Source of the DNA: Caldimicrobium sp964493015
Lineage (GTDB): Bacteria; Desulfobacterota; Thermodesulfobacteria; Thermodesulfobacteriales; Thermodesulfobacteriaceae
Assembly (NCBI GenBank): GCA_964493015.1
Contig: CAZBLU010000006.1
Coordinates: forward strand, 1 to 64,000
Direction: 5' to 3'
Length of the DNA: 64,000 nucleotides
Positions 8,117-15,532 of this stretch are shown here, one piece after another. A model generated the notes under the pieces. It made no database searches, was not told where the DNA came from, and worked only from the letters and a program-made list of their open reading frames with translations. Each line of letters opens with the position of its first letter. Position 1 is the stretch's first letter. Both the position numbers and the translations under genes were made by a program.

Positions 8117-9141
8117 CCCTTTTTAGAGAAAAATTTGCCAGGAAGGCTCTCGATTAATCCCTCCATCTCCATTTGGGTGAGTAGGGGCAAAAGTTGAGAG
8201 ACGGGCTTGTTTAGCTTTAGAGCAAGCTCTTCAAGGTGCATAGGATAGGAGCTTAAAATTGAGAGTATCTCTTCTTCCTCTGGGGAGAGAGGGGTAATTT
8301 CAGGGGTATTCTCTGGGTGATTTGAGGTTATTCCATAATACTCAAGAATCTCTGTAGGAGTGGACACAGGGATTGCTCCCTCCTTGAGAAGCAGATGGGT
8401 GCCCTTGCTTTGCTCGGAAAAAATGTTGCCTGGAATGGCAAAGACCTCTTTTCCTTGTTCCTGAGCCCACTTAGCGGTTATAAGGGTGCCGCTTTTTACG
8501 CCTGCCTCAATGACCAGTAAACCTTTAGAGAGGCCACTAATGAGGCGGTTTCGTCTGGGAAAGTTTTCTCTCCTTGGCTTTGTGCCAAAAGGGAACTCAG
8601 AAATAATAGCTCCTCCTGCGTGAACTATTTCTTGAGCAAGTTGGTAGTTTTCTGCAGGGTAAATAACATCTAAGCCTGAACCAATGACGGCTATGGTATG
8701 GCCTCCCACTTTTAGGGTGGTAGCGTGAACAATGGTGTCAATGCCTCTTGCTAAGCCCGAGACCAGGGAAAAACCAGCTTGAGCAAGCTCCTGAGCAAAA
8801 AGTTTTGCTACCTCTTTGCCATAGGGTGTGGGTTTCCTTGAGCCTACGATGGCAAATTTAGCCCTGGGAGAGAGCTCTCCCTTGAGATAGATAAAGGGAG
8901 GAGGATAGGGGATAAACCTAAGTTCTTCAGGATAGCTTTGCTCATTAAAAAAGAGGATCTTAGCCCCCAATCTTTTGGCCCTTTCTATTTCCTTTTCGGC
9001 AAGGGCCTTAAGCTCAGAAGGTTTGGCTGTGGTAGTTTTTAGAATTTCCTCTGGTGAAGGAAATTCCTCTATCCACTTAGTTGCTCTGAAGGTTCCCTTT
9101 TCTTTAAGATATAGTCCAAGGAGGAGAAGCTTATTTTCCAT
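8113..9141 (-). CDS. dprA: DNA processing protein DprA/Smf
   Basis: Binds incoming single-stranded DNA and loads RecA during transformation. The Rossmann-like domain shows VGSRKPTPYG (99-108), SGLARGID (128-135) and FPRRNRLISGLS (about 193-204), all hallmark DprA motifs. An N-terminal helical region and a C-terminal winged-helix segment (about 285-342) complete the 342-residue protein. It is the last gene of the dnaX-ybaB-recR run, and its start overlaps the upstream stop by one base. No other competence genes are in the window. Confidence 0.95.
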   Translation of the reverse strand: MENKLLLLGLYLKEKGTFRATKWIEEFPSPEEILKTTTAKPSELKALAEKEIERAKRLGAKILFFNEQSYPEELRFIPYPPPFIYLKGELSPRAKFAIVGSRKPTPYGKEVAKLFAQELAQAGFSLVSGLARGIDTIVHATTLKVGGHTIAVIGSGLDVIYPAENYQLAQEIVHAGGAIISEFPFGTKPRRENFPRRNRLISGLSKGLLVIEAGVKSGTLITAKWAQEQGKEVFAIPGNIFSEQSKGTHLLLKEGAIPVSTPTEILEYYGITSNHPENTPEITPLSPEEEEILSILSSYPMHLEELALKLNKPVSQLLPLLTQMEMEGLIESLPGKFFSKKG

Positions 9142-9734
9142 TAGGAGTTAAAGGAGAGAATAACCTTATGCGACTCCACTTCAAGATCACCTATGGAGAT
9201 ATAGGGAAGCCTTGTTTTTAATTTTTGCAAAGCCTCTTCTTCAAAGCCTTGAGAGGTCTCAAAGATAATTTGAGGTCTGTCCTCTTGGGTAAGGATAATC
9301 CTTAGGTGATCTCCTTCTTTTAGAGCTGGATAAAGGGCTTCCTCTATTAAACATAGAGTTCCCCTCAATTCATTAAGGGGGCATTGGATAAAGACCTTTT
9401 TTTCTTCAAGAATTTCCTTAGTGACCTTGTGTTTAAAGAAAAGATTAGCCTCCCAAAAGAGAAGCTCTTTTTCCATAATTTCCTTTAGGTCCCAGGGCCC
9501 CTCTTCATTATTTGAGAGATCTTCCAAGGCCACTTCAATCTGATTTTGAAGCTTTTGCAAAAATTGTAGGGCCTTTTCTATGTTGGGATGGCCCTGAGGA
9601 GAAACTAAAAGGTCCTTTTTCATATAAAGAATTTGGAGCTGAAGGGAGAGAGATTGCAAGGTCCCCTTAAGATTATGAAAATAACCCCTCATAAGAGAGC
9701 CAAGGGCTAAGGTTCTACAAAGCTCCTTATCCAT
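9141..9734 (-). CDS. Histidine-kinase-like dimerisation protein of unknown function
   Basis: A 197-residue soluble protein. Residues 12-60 read like a DHp helix, with His20 in YFHNLKG followed by a Leu-rich heptad pattern, similar to the H-box region of sensor kinases. The C-terminal half could be a GHKL-type fold, but the N, G1 and G2 ATP-binding motifs are not visible. It may be a kinase relic or a protein-protein adaptor. It sits between recR and dprA with 1-2 bp spacing, so it is co-translated with recombination genes. Not recognised as a named family. Confidence 0.6.
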   Translation of the reverse strand: MDKELCRTLALGSLMRGYFHNLKGTLQSLSLQLQILYMKKDLLVSPQGHPNIEKALQFLQKLQNQIEVALEDLSNNEEGPWDLKEIMEKELLFWEANLFFKHKVTKEILEEKKVFIQCPLNELRGTLCLIEEALYPALKEGDHLRIILTQEDRPQIIFETSQGFEEEALQKLKTRLPYISIGDLEVESHKVILSFNS

Positions 9735-9736
9735 AC

Positions 9737-10351
9737 TTAGATACCCCCAACTTTAAGGATTTCTCTTCCCTGAAAAGACTTTTTAAGAGTTAAGGGGTCT
9801 GCAAACTGGATTTCCATGCCCATGGGTAACCCACAGGCAAGTTTGGTAATTTTCACAGGGAAGGGCTCCAAAATTTTAGTAATATAGGCGGAGGTTGCCT
9901 CTCCTGCCAAAGTCGGAGATAGGGCAAGTACTACCTCCCTTACTGGCCTTGACTTAAGTAACTCCATTAGCCCCTCAAGCCCAAGCTCCTTTGGGCCAAA
10001 GCCTTCCTTAGGAGCTAAAAGATAGTGAAGGACATAGTAATAACCTCGGTAGATGTTTGCCCGCTCAATATGCATAAGGTTAATGGGATTTTCCACAATG
10101 CAGAGCTGAGAGACATCCCTTGACTCATCCAGGCAGATAGGGCAGTATTCTTCCTCTGAAAAGTTACGACACATCTTACAAAGCCTTACTTTGAAAGGAA
10201 GTTCCTTAATCAAATCCCCCAAAACTTCACAAAGCTCTGCCCTTGAAAGTAAAAAAAGGGCAAGTCGCCCTGCGCTTTTTTCCCCAAGGCCTGGGAGGGA
10301 ACTTAACACTTGAATTAGTTTTTTAAGGGTAGGGGGATAGGCCTTTTCCAT
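9737..10351 (-). CDS. recR: Recombination mediator protein RecR
   Basis: Member of the RecFOR pathway that helps load RecA at gaps. It has 204 residues: an N-terminal helix-hairpin-helix with LPGLGEKSAGRLA (19-31), a C4 zinc finger C58-C61-C70-C73, and a Toprim domain (about 80-175) containing ALSPTLAGEATSAYI. It is 2 bp from the next upstream gene (ybaB), the usual dnaX-ybaB-recR order. Confidence 0.97.
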   Translation of the reverse strand: MEKAYPPTLKKLIQVLSSLPGLGEKSAGRLALFLLSRAELCEVLGDLIKELPFKVRLCKMCRNFSEEEYCPICLDESRDVSQLCIVENPINLMHIERANIYRGYYYVLHYLLAPKEGFGPKELGLEGLMELLKSRPVREVVLALSPTLAGEATSAYITKILEPFPVKITKLACGLPMGMEIQFADPLTLKKSFQGREILKVGGI

Positions 10352-10353
10352 GC

Positions 10354-10686
10354 TTAAAATCCAGGAAGCTTAAAACCAGGAGGCAAGGCAAGCCCTCCTG
10401 TGATTTTGGCTATCTCCTCTTCCATCATAACTTTGGCCTTTTTCAAGGCCTCATTAACCCCTGCTACAAGTAGATCCTGAAGCATCTCCTTTTCTTCAGG
10501 CTTAAGGAGCTCTTCTTCAATCTCAATAGCTAAGATCTCTTGCCTGCCGTTTGCGGTAACCTTGACCATTCCACCACCTACCTGAGCAGTAACTGTCTTT
10601 TCCTCAAGCTCTTTAGCAGTCTCCTCTATTTTTTTTTGCATCCTTTGCACTTCTTTGAAAAGTTTCTGTAATTCCTTAGGTAACAT
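10354..10686 (-). CDS. ybaB: YbaB/EbfC nucleoid-associated protein
   Basis: Small DNA-binding dimer, 110 residues. Family features are the long N-terminal helix, the VTAQVGGGMVKVTANG core (about 31-46), the ELLKPEEKEMLQDLL segment (69-83) and the Gly/Pro-rich C-terminus GGLALPPGFKLPGF. It lies between dnaX and recR, 4 bp from dnaX, the near-universal position for this gene. Confidence 0.96.
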   Translation of the reverse strand: MLPKELQKLFKEVQRMQKKIEETAKELEEKTVTAQVGGGMVKVTANGRQEILAIEIEEELLKPEEKEMLQDLLVAGVNEALKKAKVMMEEEIAKITGGLALPPGFKLPGF

Positions 10687-10690
10687 AGCC

Positions 10691-12178
10691 TCACTCCTTT
10701 GTGGTTTCTATGTATGCAATTTTGGCCCCAAAGGTCTTCATTATAGCCTGCACCTCTGGCCTTGCCTTTATTTCCTCTTGAGAGATGGTTTTGGGCTTTT
10801 CAATGATAATCTCTAAGGGCCTTCCAAAAAAGCCTTCCACACTCTCCTTTATTTGGGGGAGATATAGGGATTTTAAGATAGATTCTTCCTCTTTAATGAT
10901 GAGCTTAATAGCCTGAGGAGTTATTTCAGGAGGGGATAGGAGCTTAGCCACTCTATAGAGAGGAGAACTGGTCTTTTCTAAATATTCTAAATAGCCTTTC
11001 CAGGTTAGCTCATACCTTGGTTCATGACTCTGAGGTAGTCTGATCTCCTCAACTTGGGAAGAAAATTCCTCTAATTTTTTTAAAAGTTCTCTAATTGGTA
11101 TTAATTTGTCATACTCACAAATTTTGGCAAGAGTTAGCTCAAATTGAAGTTGTGGATAGGAGCTCTTTTTTAAGCTTTCAAGATCCCTAAGCAGGATCTG
11201 AAAGATTAATAAGAGATCCTCTATGGTTGTGGAGATAAAACTCTCCTTTAATTTTAGGCTTTGAAAGTTTATATTGACCTCTCCAGGGAGGGCCTTAGCT
11301 AAGAAGAGGTTTCTAAAAAATTCTGTGAGTTTTTCCGTCAGATAGATAAGATCTAAGCCCCGTTCAAAGATTTCTTCAGCAAGCTTGAGGGCCCTTGAGA
11401 GATCCCTCTCCAAAAGAATTTCAGCAAGGTCCTCTACCAAGGATTCTTCATGCCACCCTAAGGCCTGGATAATTTCCTCTTTAGTGGTTGCCCCGTAGGC
11501 CATAGCCTGATCCAAGAAAGTTAGGGCATCTCTAAGGCTTCCTTGAGACTCCCTGGCAATAAATTCAAGGGCAGAAGGTTCCATGGGATAATTTTCTTGC
11601 TCACAGATTTTTCTTAGGTATTGGGCCATGGTCTTTAGCTCAAGTCTTCTAAAATCAAACCTCTGACAGCGAGAGAGAATAGTGGGAGGTAGCTTATTGG
11701 GCTCAGTGGTAGCCAAAATAAAGTAGACATGGCTTGGAGGTTCCTCTAAGGATTTTAAAAGGGCATTAGCAGCTTCTTTGGTAAGCATGTGGGACTCATC
11801 TATGATATAAACCTTGGCCTTCCCTTTGGCTGGAGCATACTTAAGATTTTCAATAAGCTCCCTCACCTGATCAATTCCCCTATTGGAGGCAGCATCTATC
11901 TCTAAGACATCTACAAAGATACCTCGATTGATCTCCTGACAATGGGAACACTCATTACAGGGTTCATAGCCATCTTGTAACTGCTTACAATTAAGGGCTT
12001 TAGCTACAATTCTTGCAATGGTGGTTTTTCCAGTTCCCTTAATCCCTGAAAAAAGGAGGGCATGGCTGAGTTTTCCTAATTTTAAGGCATTAATAAGGGT
12101 TTTAACCACATGGGTTTGCCCTACTACTGAGGCAAAGTTTTGAGGACGATACTTTCTCGCTAAGACAAGATAACTCAT
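10691..12178 (-). CDS. dnaX: DNA polymerase III subunit gamma/tau
   Basis: Clamp-loader ATPase, 495 residues from the chosen start. Walker A SGIKGTGKT is at about 44-52, a zinc module with C64, C74, C77 and C80 follows, then Walker B VYIIDESHML and sensor motif LATTEPNKLPPTILSRCQRF. The C-terminal domain is short compared with tau of E. coli. ATG 12178 was preferred because MSYLVLARKYRP is the usual family N-terminus; in-frame ATG 12184 and TTG 12214 also exist, and none has a clear ribosome binding site. Confidence 0.96.
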   Translation of the reverse strand: MSYLVLARKYRPQNFASVVGQTHVVKTLINALKLGKLSHALLFSGIKGTGKTTIARIVAKALNCKQLQDGYEPCNECSHCQEINRGIFVDVLEIDAASNRGIDQVRELIENLKYAPAKGKAKVYIIDESHMLTKEAANALLKSLEEPPSHVYFILATTEPNKLPPTILSRCQRFDFRRLELKTMAQYLRKICEQENYPMEPSALEFIARESQGSLRDALTFLDQAMAYGATTKEEIIQALGWHEESLVEDLAEILLERDLSRALKLAEEIFERGLDLIYLTEKLTEFFRNLFLAKALPGEVNINFQSLKLKESFISTTIEDLLLIFQILLRDLESLKKSSYPQLQFELTLAKICEYDKLIPIRELLKKLEEFSSQVEEIRLPQSHEPRYELTWKGYLEYLEKTSSPLYRVAKLLSPPEITPQAIKLIIKEEESILKSLYLPQIKESVEGFFGRPLEIIIEKPKTISQEEIKARPEVQAIMKTFGAKIAYIETTKE

Positions 12179-12214
12179 AGTCATAAATTTTATATAGGCT
12201 TCATCAAAAAACAA

Positions 12215-12525
12215 GGAGTATTTCGGGTTGATTTAAATTCCTGGTTTTGAAGCCAGTTTAGCTGTGGTGCCTCAGCCATTAAAAGATACCCCTATCAAAA
12301 ATATAAAAGTTTTTTTGTTTTGGCAAGAAAAAATTTTTTAATTTAAACGCACACAGGTGAAAGCCACAATTATTTTAAAGAACTGAAAAGAAACCCTTAG
12401 AGATTTAAGGTAAGCATAAATACACTATTAAGTTTGAGGCCCAAAGCTCCTCTAATTCTATATATTCTTGATTTTTTTACTAAAGGTTTTATTTTTATGT
12501 TGAATATGAGCTGGAGGTGAGGGTC
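12215..12525. other. Divergent intergenic region, AT-rich, no gene seen
   Basis: About 310 bp separate dnaX from the ferredoxin gene. The stretch is A/T-rich with poly-T and poly-A tracts (12306-12345) and must hold promoters for both directions. I could not place convincing hexamers and found no sigma-54 GG-N10-GC element. No tRNA, SRP RNA or other structured RNA was recognised. Confidence 0.6.
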
Positions 12526-13491
12526 ATGGAATTAAGCAGGAGGCAATTTTTTAAGGTGCTTGGAGGGCTTGGGGCTTTAGCCCTTGTTCCTAAGGAGGTT
12601 ACTGCCCATCCTGGTAAGGTAGCAACCCTTATTGATCTCACCAAGTGCGATGGCTGTAAGGATGAGCCCATACCAAGATGTGTTAAGGCCTGTCGTGAAG
12701 AGAACAAAGACCGTTTTCCTGAGCCCAAAAAGCCTATTCAGCCTTACTGGCCAAGACCAACCTATGAAGATTGGTCTGAAAAGCGAGACCGAATTGATAC
12801 TCTCACACCTTACAATTGGCTCTTTGTGCAAAAGGTAGAGGTAGAGGGAACCACTCTCTACATACCCAGAAGGTGTATGCACTGTGATTTGCCCCCCTGT
12901 GTTAAGGGTTGTCCCTTTGGGGCCCTATCTAAACAACCTGAAGGAAACACGGTGATAGATCATAGTATCTGTTTTGGTGGGGCCAAGTGTAGAGATGTTT
13001 GTCCCTGGGGTATTCCTCAGAGGCAGGCTGGTGTAGGGATTTATCTCAAACTCATGCCCAAGTTGGCTGGGGGTGGGGTGATGTATAAGTGCGATCTTTG
13101 TGACGCCCGTATCAAAAGAGGAGAGGAGCCAGCCTGTGTGGTGGCCTGTAGAGAGCGCCTAAAGGAAAAAGCGGTTTATAAATTTGGTCCAAGAGAAGAG
13201 ATTTATCGAGAGGCAAAGGAGAGGGCCCAAAAAGAGGGTCTTTATATATATGGAGATGTGCAAAATGGAGGCACCTCAACCCTCTATCTCTCAGCCATAC
13301 CCTTTGAGAAAATAGAGGCAAAGTTAAGGGAGCTTAAGGCTCGTTTTCAGATGCCTGTTTACGTGAGAAATCGTTATAAAGAAGAGATTAATCCCTGGGG
13401 CAAGGTGGCCTTAGGGGCTGGGGCTTTAGGAGCCCTATCTGGCATTGCTGGTGCCTTTTTAAGTAAAAAAGAGGAAAAGGAGGAGGTTTAA
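12526..13491 (+). CDS. Tat-exported, membrane-anchored four-cluster ferredoxin (HybA/NrfC-like)
   Basis: Periplasmic electron-transfer subunit, 321 residues. The Tat signal contains SRRQFFK (4-10) before a hydrophobic stretch. Four cysteine groups follow: CDGCKDEPIPRCVKAC, CMHCDLPPCVKGC, the CFGGAKCRDVC group and CDLCDARIKRGEEPACVVAC, enough for four iron-sulfur clusters. A C-terminal hydrophobic helix (about 288-310) would anchor it as in HybA. ATG 12526 is chosen for the GGAGGTGA 5 bp upstream, over GTG 12517. It is paired with the cytochrome b gene 1 bp downstream. No molybdopterin or NiFe catalytic subunit is adjacent, so the substrate is unknown. Confidence 0.9.
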   Translation: MELSRRQFFKVLGGLGALALVPKEVTAHPGKVATLIDLTKCDGCKDEPIPRCVKACREENKDRFPEPKKPIQPYWPRPTYEDWSEKRDRIDTLTPYNWLFVQKVEVEGTTLYIPRRCMHCDLPPCVKGCPFGALSKQPEGNTVIDHSICFGGAKCRDVCPWGIPQRQAGVGIYLKLMPKLAGGGVMYKCDLCDARIKRGEEPACVVACRERLKEKAVYKFGPREEIYREAKERAQKEGLYIYGDVQNGGTSTLYLSAIPFEKIEAKLRELKARFQMPVYVRNRYKEEINPWGKVALGAGALGALSGIAGAFLSKKEEKEEV

Positions 13492-13492
13492 G

Positions 13493-14146
13493 ATGAGAAA
13501 GATTAGGAGATATGGCGCTATTGTTAGATTTGAGCATTGGATGGTAGCCCTCTCAGGTATAATGCTTATTTTCACAGGTCTTGGCTGTTTACCTCTTTTT
13601 AAGAGATATTACATAACGGAGATCCCAGGTTTTAAGTGGACTGCAGATTTTTATCTCCTCACCAAACTTCACTATATCTTTGCGATTTTCTTTCTTTTTG
13701 CTGTGTTTTTTCATGTATTCTTCCACGCCTCAAGAAAGGACTTTGGGCTTTTACCTAAAAAAGGAGATTTTACTGCCTCTATAAAGATGATCCTTGCTTC
13801 CTTTGGCCTCATGAAAGAACCCCCCGCAGATAAATGGCTCCCCGAACAAAGGCTTGCCTATGTGGGGATTGGGCTTGTCACTGCTTCAGTTGTAATTACA
13901 GGAATTATTAAGGTGCTAAAGAACCTCCAATGGTTCCCTCTTAGCCCAAAGATAGAGTCTTTAACAAATCTCCTTCATACGATCTTTGGTGGACTCTTTA
14001 TCTTTCTTTTCTTTATTCATATCTTTTTTGTCCTTGCTGTCAAGGCAAATTGGCCCTTGCTAAAGGCCATGATTACAGGTAGAGTAGATGAAGAGTATGT
14101 GAAGGAGAGACATCCTCTTTGGTATGAGAGAATAAAGCATAGATAA
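13493..14146 (+). CDS. Membrane cytochrome b subunit (FdnI/HydC-like)
   Basis: A 217-residue integral membrane protein with four predicted helices (about 15-35, 53-78, 120-142, 158-185). Candidate heme-ligand histidines are H15 (RFEHWM), H58 (KLHYIF), the HVFFH pair near 72-76 and H167/H176 late in the protein. The layout matches formate dehydrogenase gamma / hydrogenase cytochrome b, which pass electrons between a periplasmic ferredoxin and quinone. GAGGAGG precedes ATG. The gene ends facing the regulator gene, with a terminator between. Confidence 0.88.
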   Translation: MRKIRRYGAIVRFEHWMVALSGIMLIFTGLGCLPLFKRYYITEIPGFKWTADFYLLTKLHYIFAIFFLFAVFFHVFFHASRKDFGLLPKKGDFTASIKMILASFGLMKEPPADKWLPEQRLAYVGIGLVTASVVITGIIKVLKNLQWFPLSPKIESLTNLLHTIFGGLFIFLFFIHIFFVLAVKANWPLLKAMITGRVDEEYVKERHPLWYERIKHR

Positions 14147-14156
14147 AAGTGTTCGT

Positions 14157-14186
14157 AAAAAGGGAGCCAGGCCTTCTGGTCTCCCT
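14157..14186 (-). terminator. Rho-independent terminator of the two-component operon
   Basis: On the minus strand the hairpin AGGGAG-(A)-CCAG / CTGG-CTCCCT with loop AAGGC is followed directly by TTTTT. It sits 5 bp after the regulator stop. On the plus strand the same hairpin lacks a strong T-run but could help stop cytochrome b transcription. Confidence 0.75.
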
Positions 14187-14191
14187 TGAGT

Positions 14192-15532
14192 TTAGAGATT
14201 AAATTTTTTTAACTTTTTCCAGAGGGTTTTTCGGGAAATGCCAAGTCGTTGTGCTGCCTCGGTTTTCTTCCCCTGGCATTCTTGTAAGGTTTTAAAGATG
14301 AGTTCCTTTTCTATAATTTCTTTACATTTTTTATAATCTAACTTAGAAGAATGTTCTTTTGGAGTTTGCACTACCTCTTCAGGAAGGTCTTTAAGGGTAA
14401 TTTGGTTGTTTTGAGATAGAAGAAAGGCCCTTTCCAATATGTGTTTCAACTCTCTAACATTCCCTGGATAATCATAGTTGAGCAAAGAAAGATAGGCCTC
14501 CTTAGAGATTTCTGGAATGGGCCTGTTATATTTCTCTGCAAAGGCCTGAAGAAAAAATCTAATCAGAGGTGGAAGATCTTCCTTTCGTTCCCGTAAAGGT
14601 GGAATTTTAATTGGGATTATATTTATACGATAAAAGAGATCATCTCTAAATTTACCCTCCTCTACTAATTTTTTGAGATCCTTGCTTGTGGAGAAGATAT
14701 AGCGCACATCAACCTTTACCTCCTTTTTGGAACCAAGGGGATAAAAGGTATTGGTTTCTAGGACCCTGAGGAGCTTTGGTTGAATACTTAATGGCAGGTC
14801 ACCAATTTCGTCTAACAGGATCGTTCCCCCATGAGCAAGTTCAAGTTTTCCCCTTTTTCCTTCCATGGCCCCTGTAAAGGCACCTTTCTCAAAGCCAAAA
14901 AGTTCAGATTCAAAGAGGGTCTCAGGTATAGCTGTGCAGTTAAGTTTGATGTAGGGCTTATCCTTTCTTGGAGATAACCTTTGAATCAGGTCAGCCACAA
15001 CCTCTTTTCCTGTCCCAGACTCTCCGTAAATTAAAACAGGGACATCAGTCTCCGCTACTATTTTCACTTTTTGAAGGATCTCTCTCATCACCTTACTTTC
15101 GGCGATAACATCATGATAAAGATAGGTTATGGGGAGCCTCTCTTTTAGGCTCTTTAACTCCCTCTCAAGATCTCTAAATTTAAGAAATTTCTCGATGGCA
15201 ATTAATAGTTCCTCCTCCTGAAAGGGTTTAGAAAGATAATCAAAGGCCCCCTCTTTGATAGCTCTAACCGCCGATTTAACCTCCGCGTAAGCTGTTATGA
15301 CGATAACTCCTGTGTGGGGAGAGAATTTTTTTATCTCTGGAAGAAGATCGAGCCCATTAATATCAGGAAGCCTCAAATCAAGCAAGACAAGGTCAAAAGA
15401 TTCCTCTTGAAGCAAAGTTAAAGCCTTCCTACCATTTTCACAAACCTTTACTTCAAAACCATGATTACTGAGAACCCCCTTTAAAGCTGTTCTGACAATC
15501 AATTCGTCATCTATAATGAGTATTTTAGTCAT
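14192..15532 (-). CDS. Sigma-54-dependent response regulator (NtrC family)
   Basis: Cytoplasmic transcription activator, 446 residues. Receiver domain: acidic D8-D9, phospho-acceptor D52 (LLDLRLPD), T80 and K102. AAA+ domain: Walker A GESGTGKE (170-177) and the sigma-54-contacting GAFTGA (217-222). A Fis-type helix-turn-helix ends the protein (about 422-445, AAQRLGISRKTLWKKL). It is translated with the upstream kinase (8-bp overlap). Targets are unknown; the convergent ferredoxin/cytochrome b pair is a natural candidate, but I saw no sigma-54 promoter in front of it. Confidence 0.95.
   Translation of the reverse strand: MTKILIIDDELIVRTALKGVLSNHGFEVKVCENGRKALTLLQEESFDLVLLDLRLPDINGLDLLPEIKKFSPHTGVIVITAYAEVKSAVRAIKEGAFDYLSKPFQEEELLIAIEKFLKFRDLERELKSLKERLPITYLYHDVIAESKVMREILQKVKIVAETDVPVLIYGESGTGKEVVADLIQRLSPRKDKPYIKLNCTAIPETLFESELFGFEKGAFTGAMEGKRGKLELAHGGTILLDEIGDLPLSIQPKLLRVLETNTFYPLGSKKEVKVDVRYIFSTSKDLKKLVEEGKFRDDLFYRINIIPIKIPPLRERKEDLPPLIRFFLQAFAEKYNRPIPEISKEAYLSLLNYDYPGNVRELKHILERAFLLSQNNQITLKDLPEEVVQTPKEHSSKLDYKKCKEIIEKELIFKTLQECQGKKTEAAQRLGISRKTLWKKLKKFNL

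Noticed and set aside
12300..12345. Sigma-54 promoter TTGGCAAG... before the ferredoxin gene
   Set aside because: The GC of the -12 element is absent at the required 10-bp distance.
12215..12525. Possible small RNA (SRP or tRNA-like) near dnaX
   Set aside because: No GGAAGGAAGC-type SRP core and no cloverleaf; only weak 4-bp stems.
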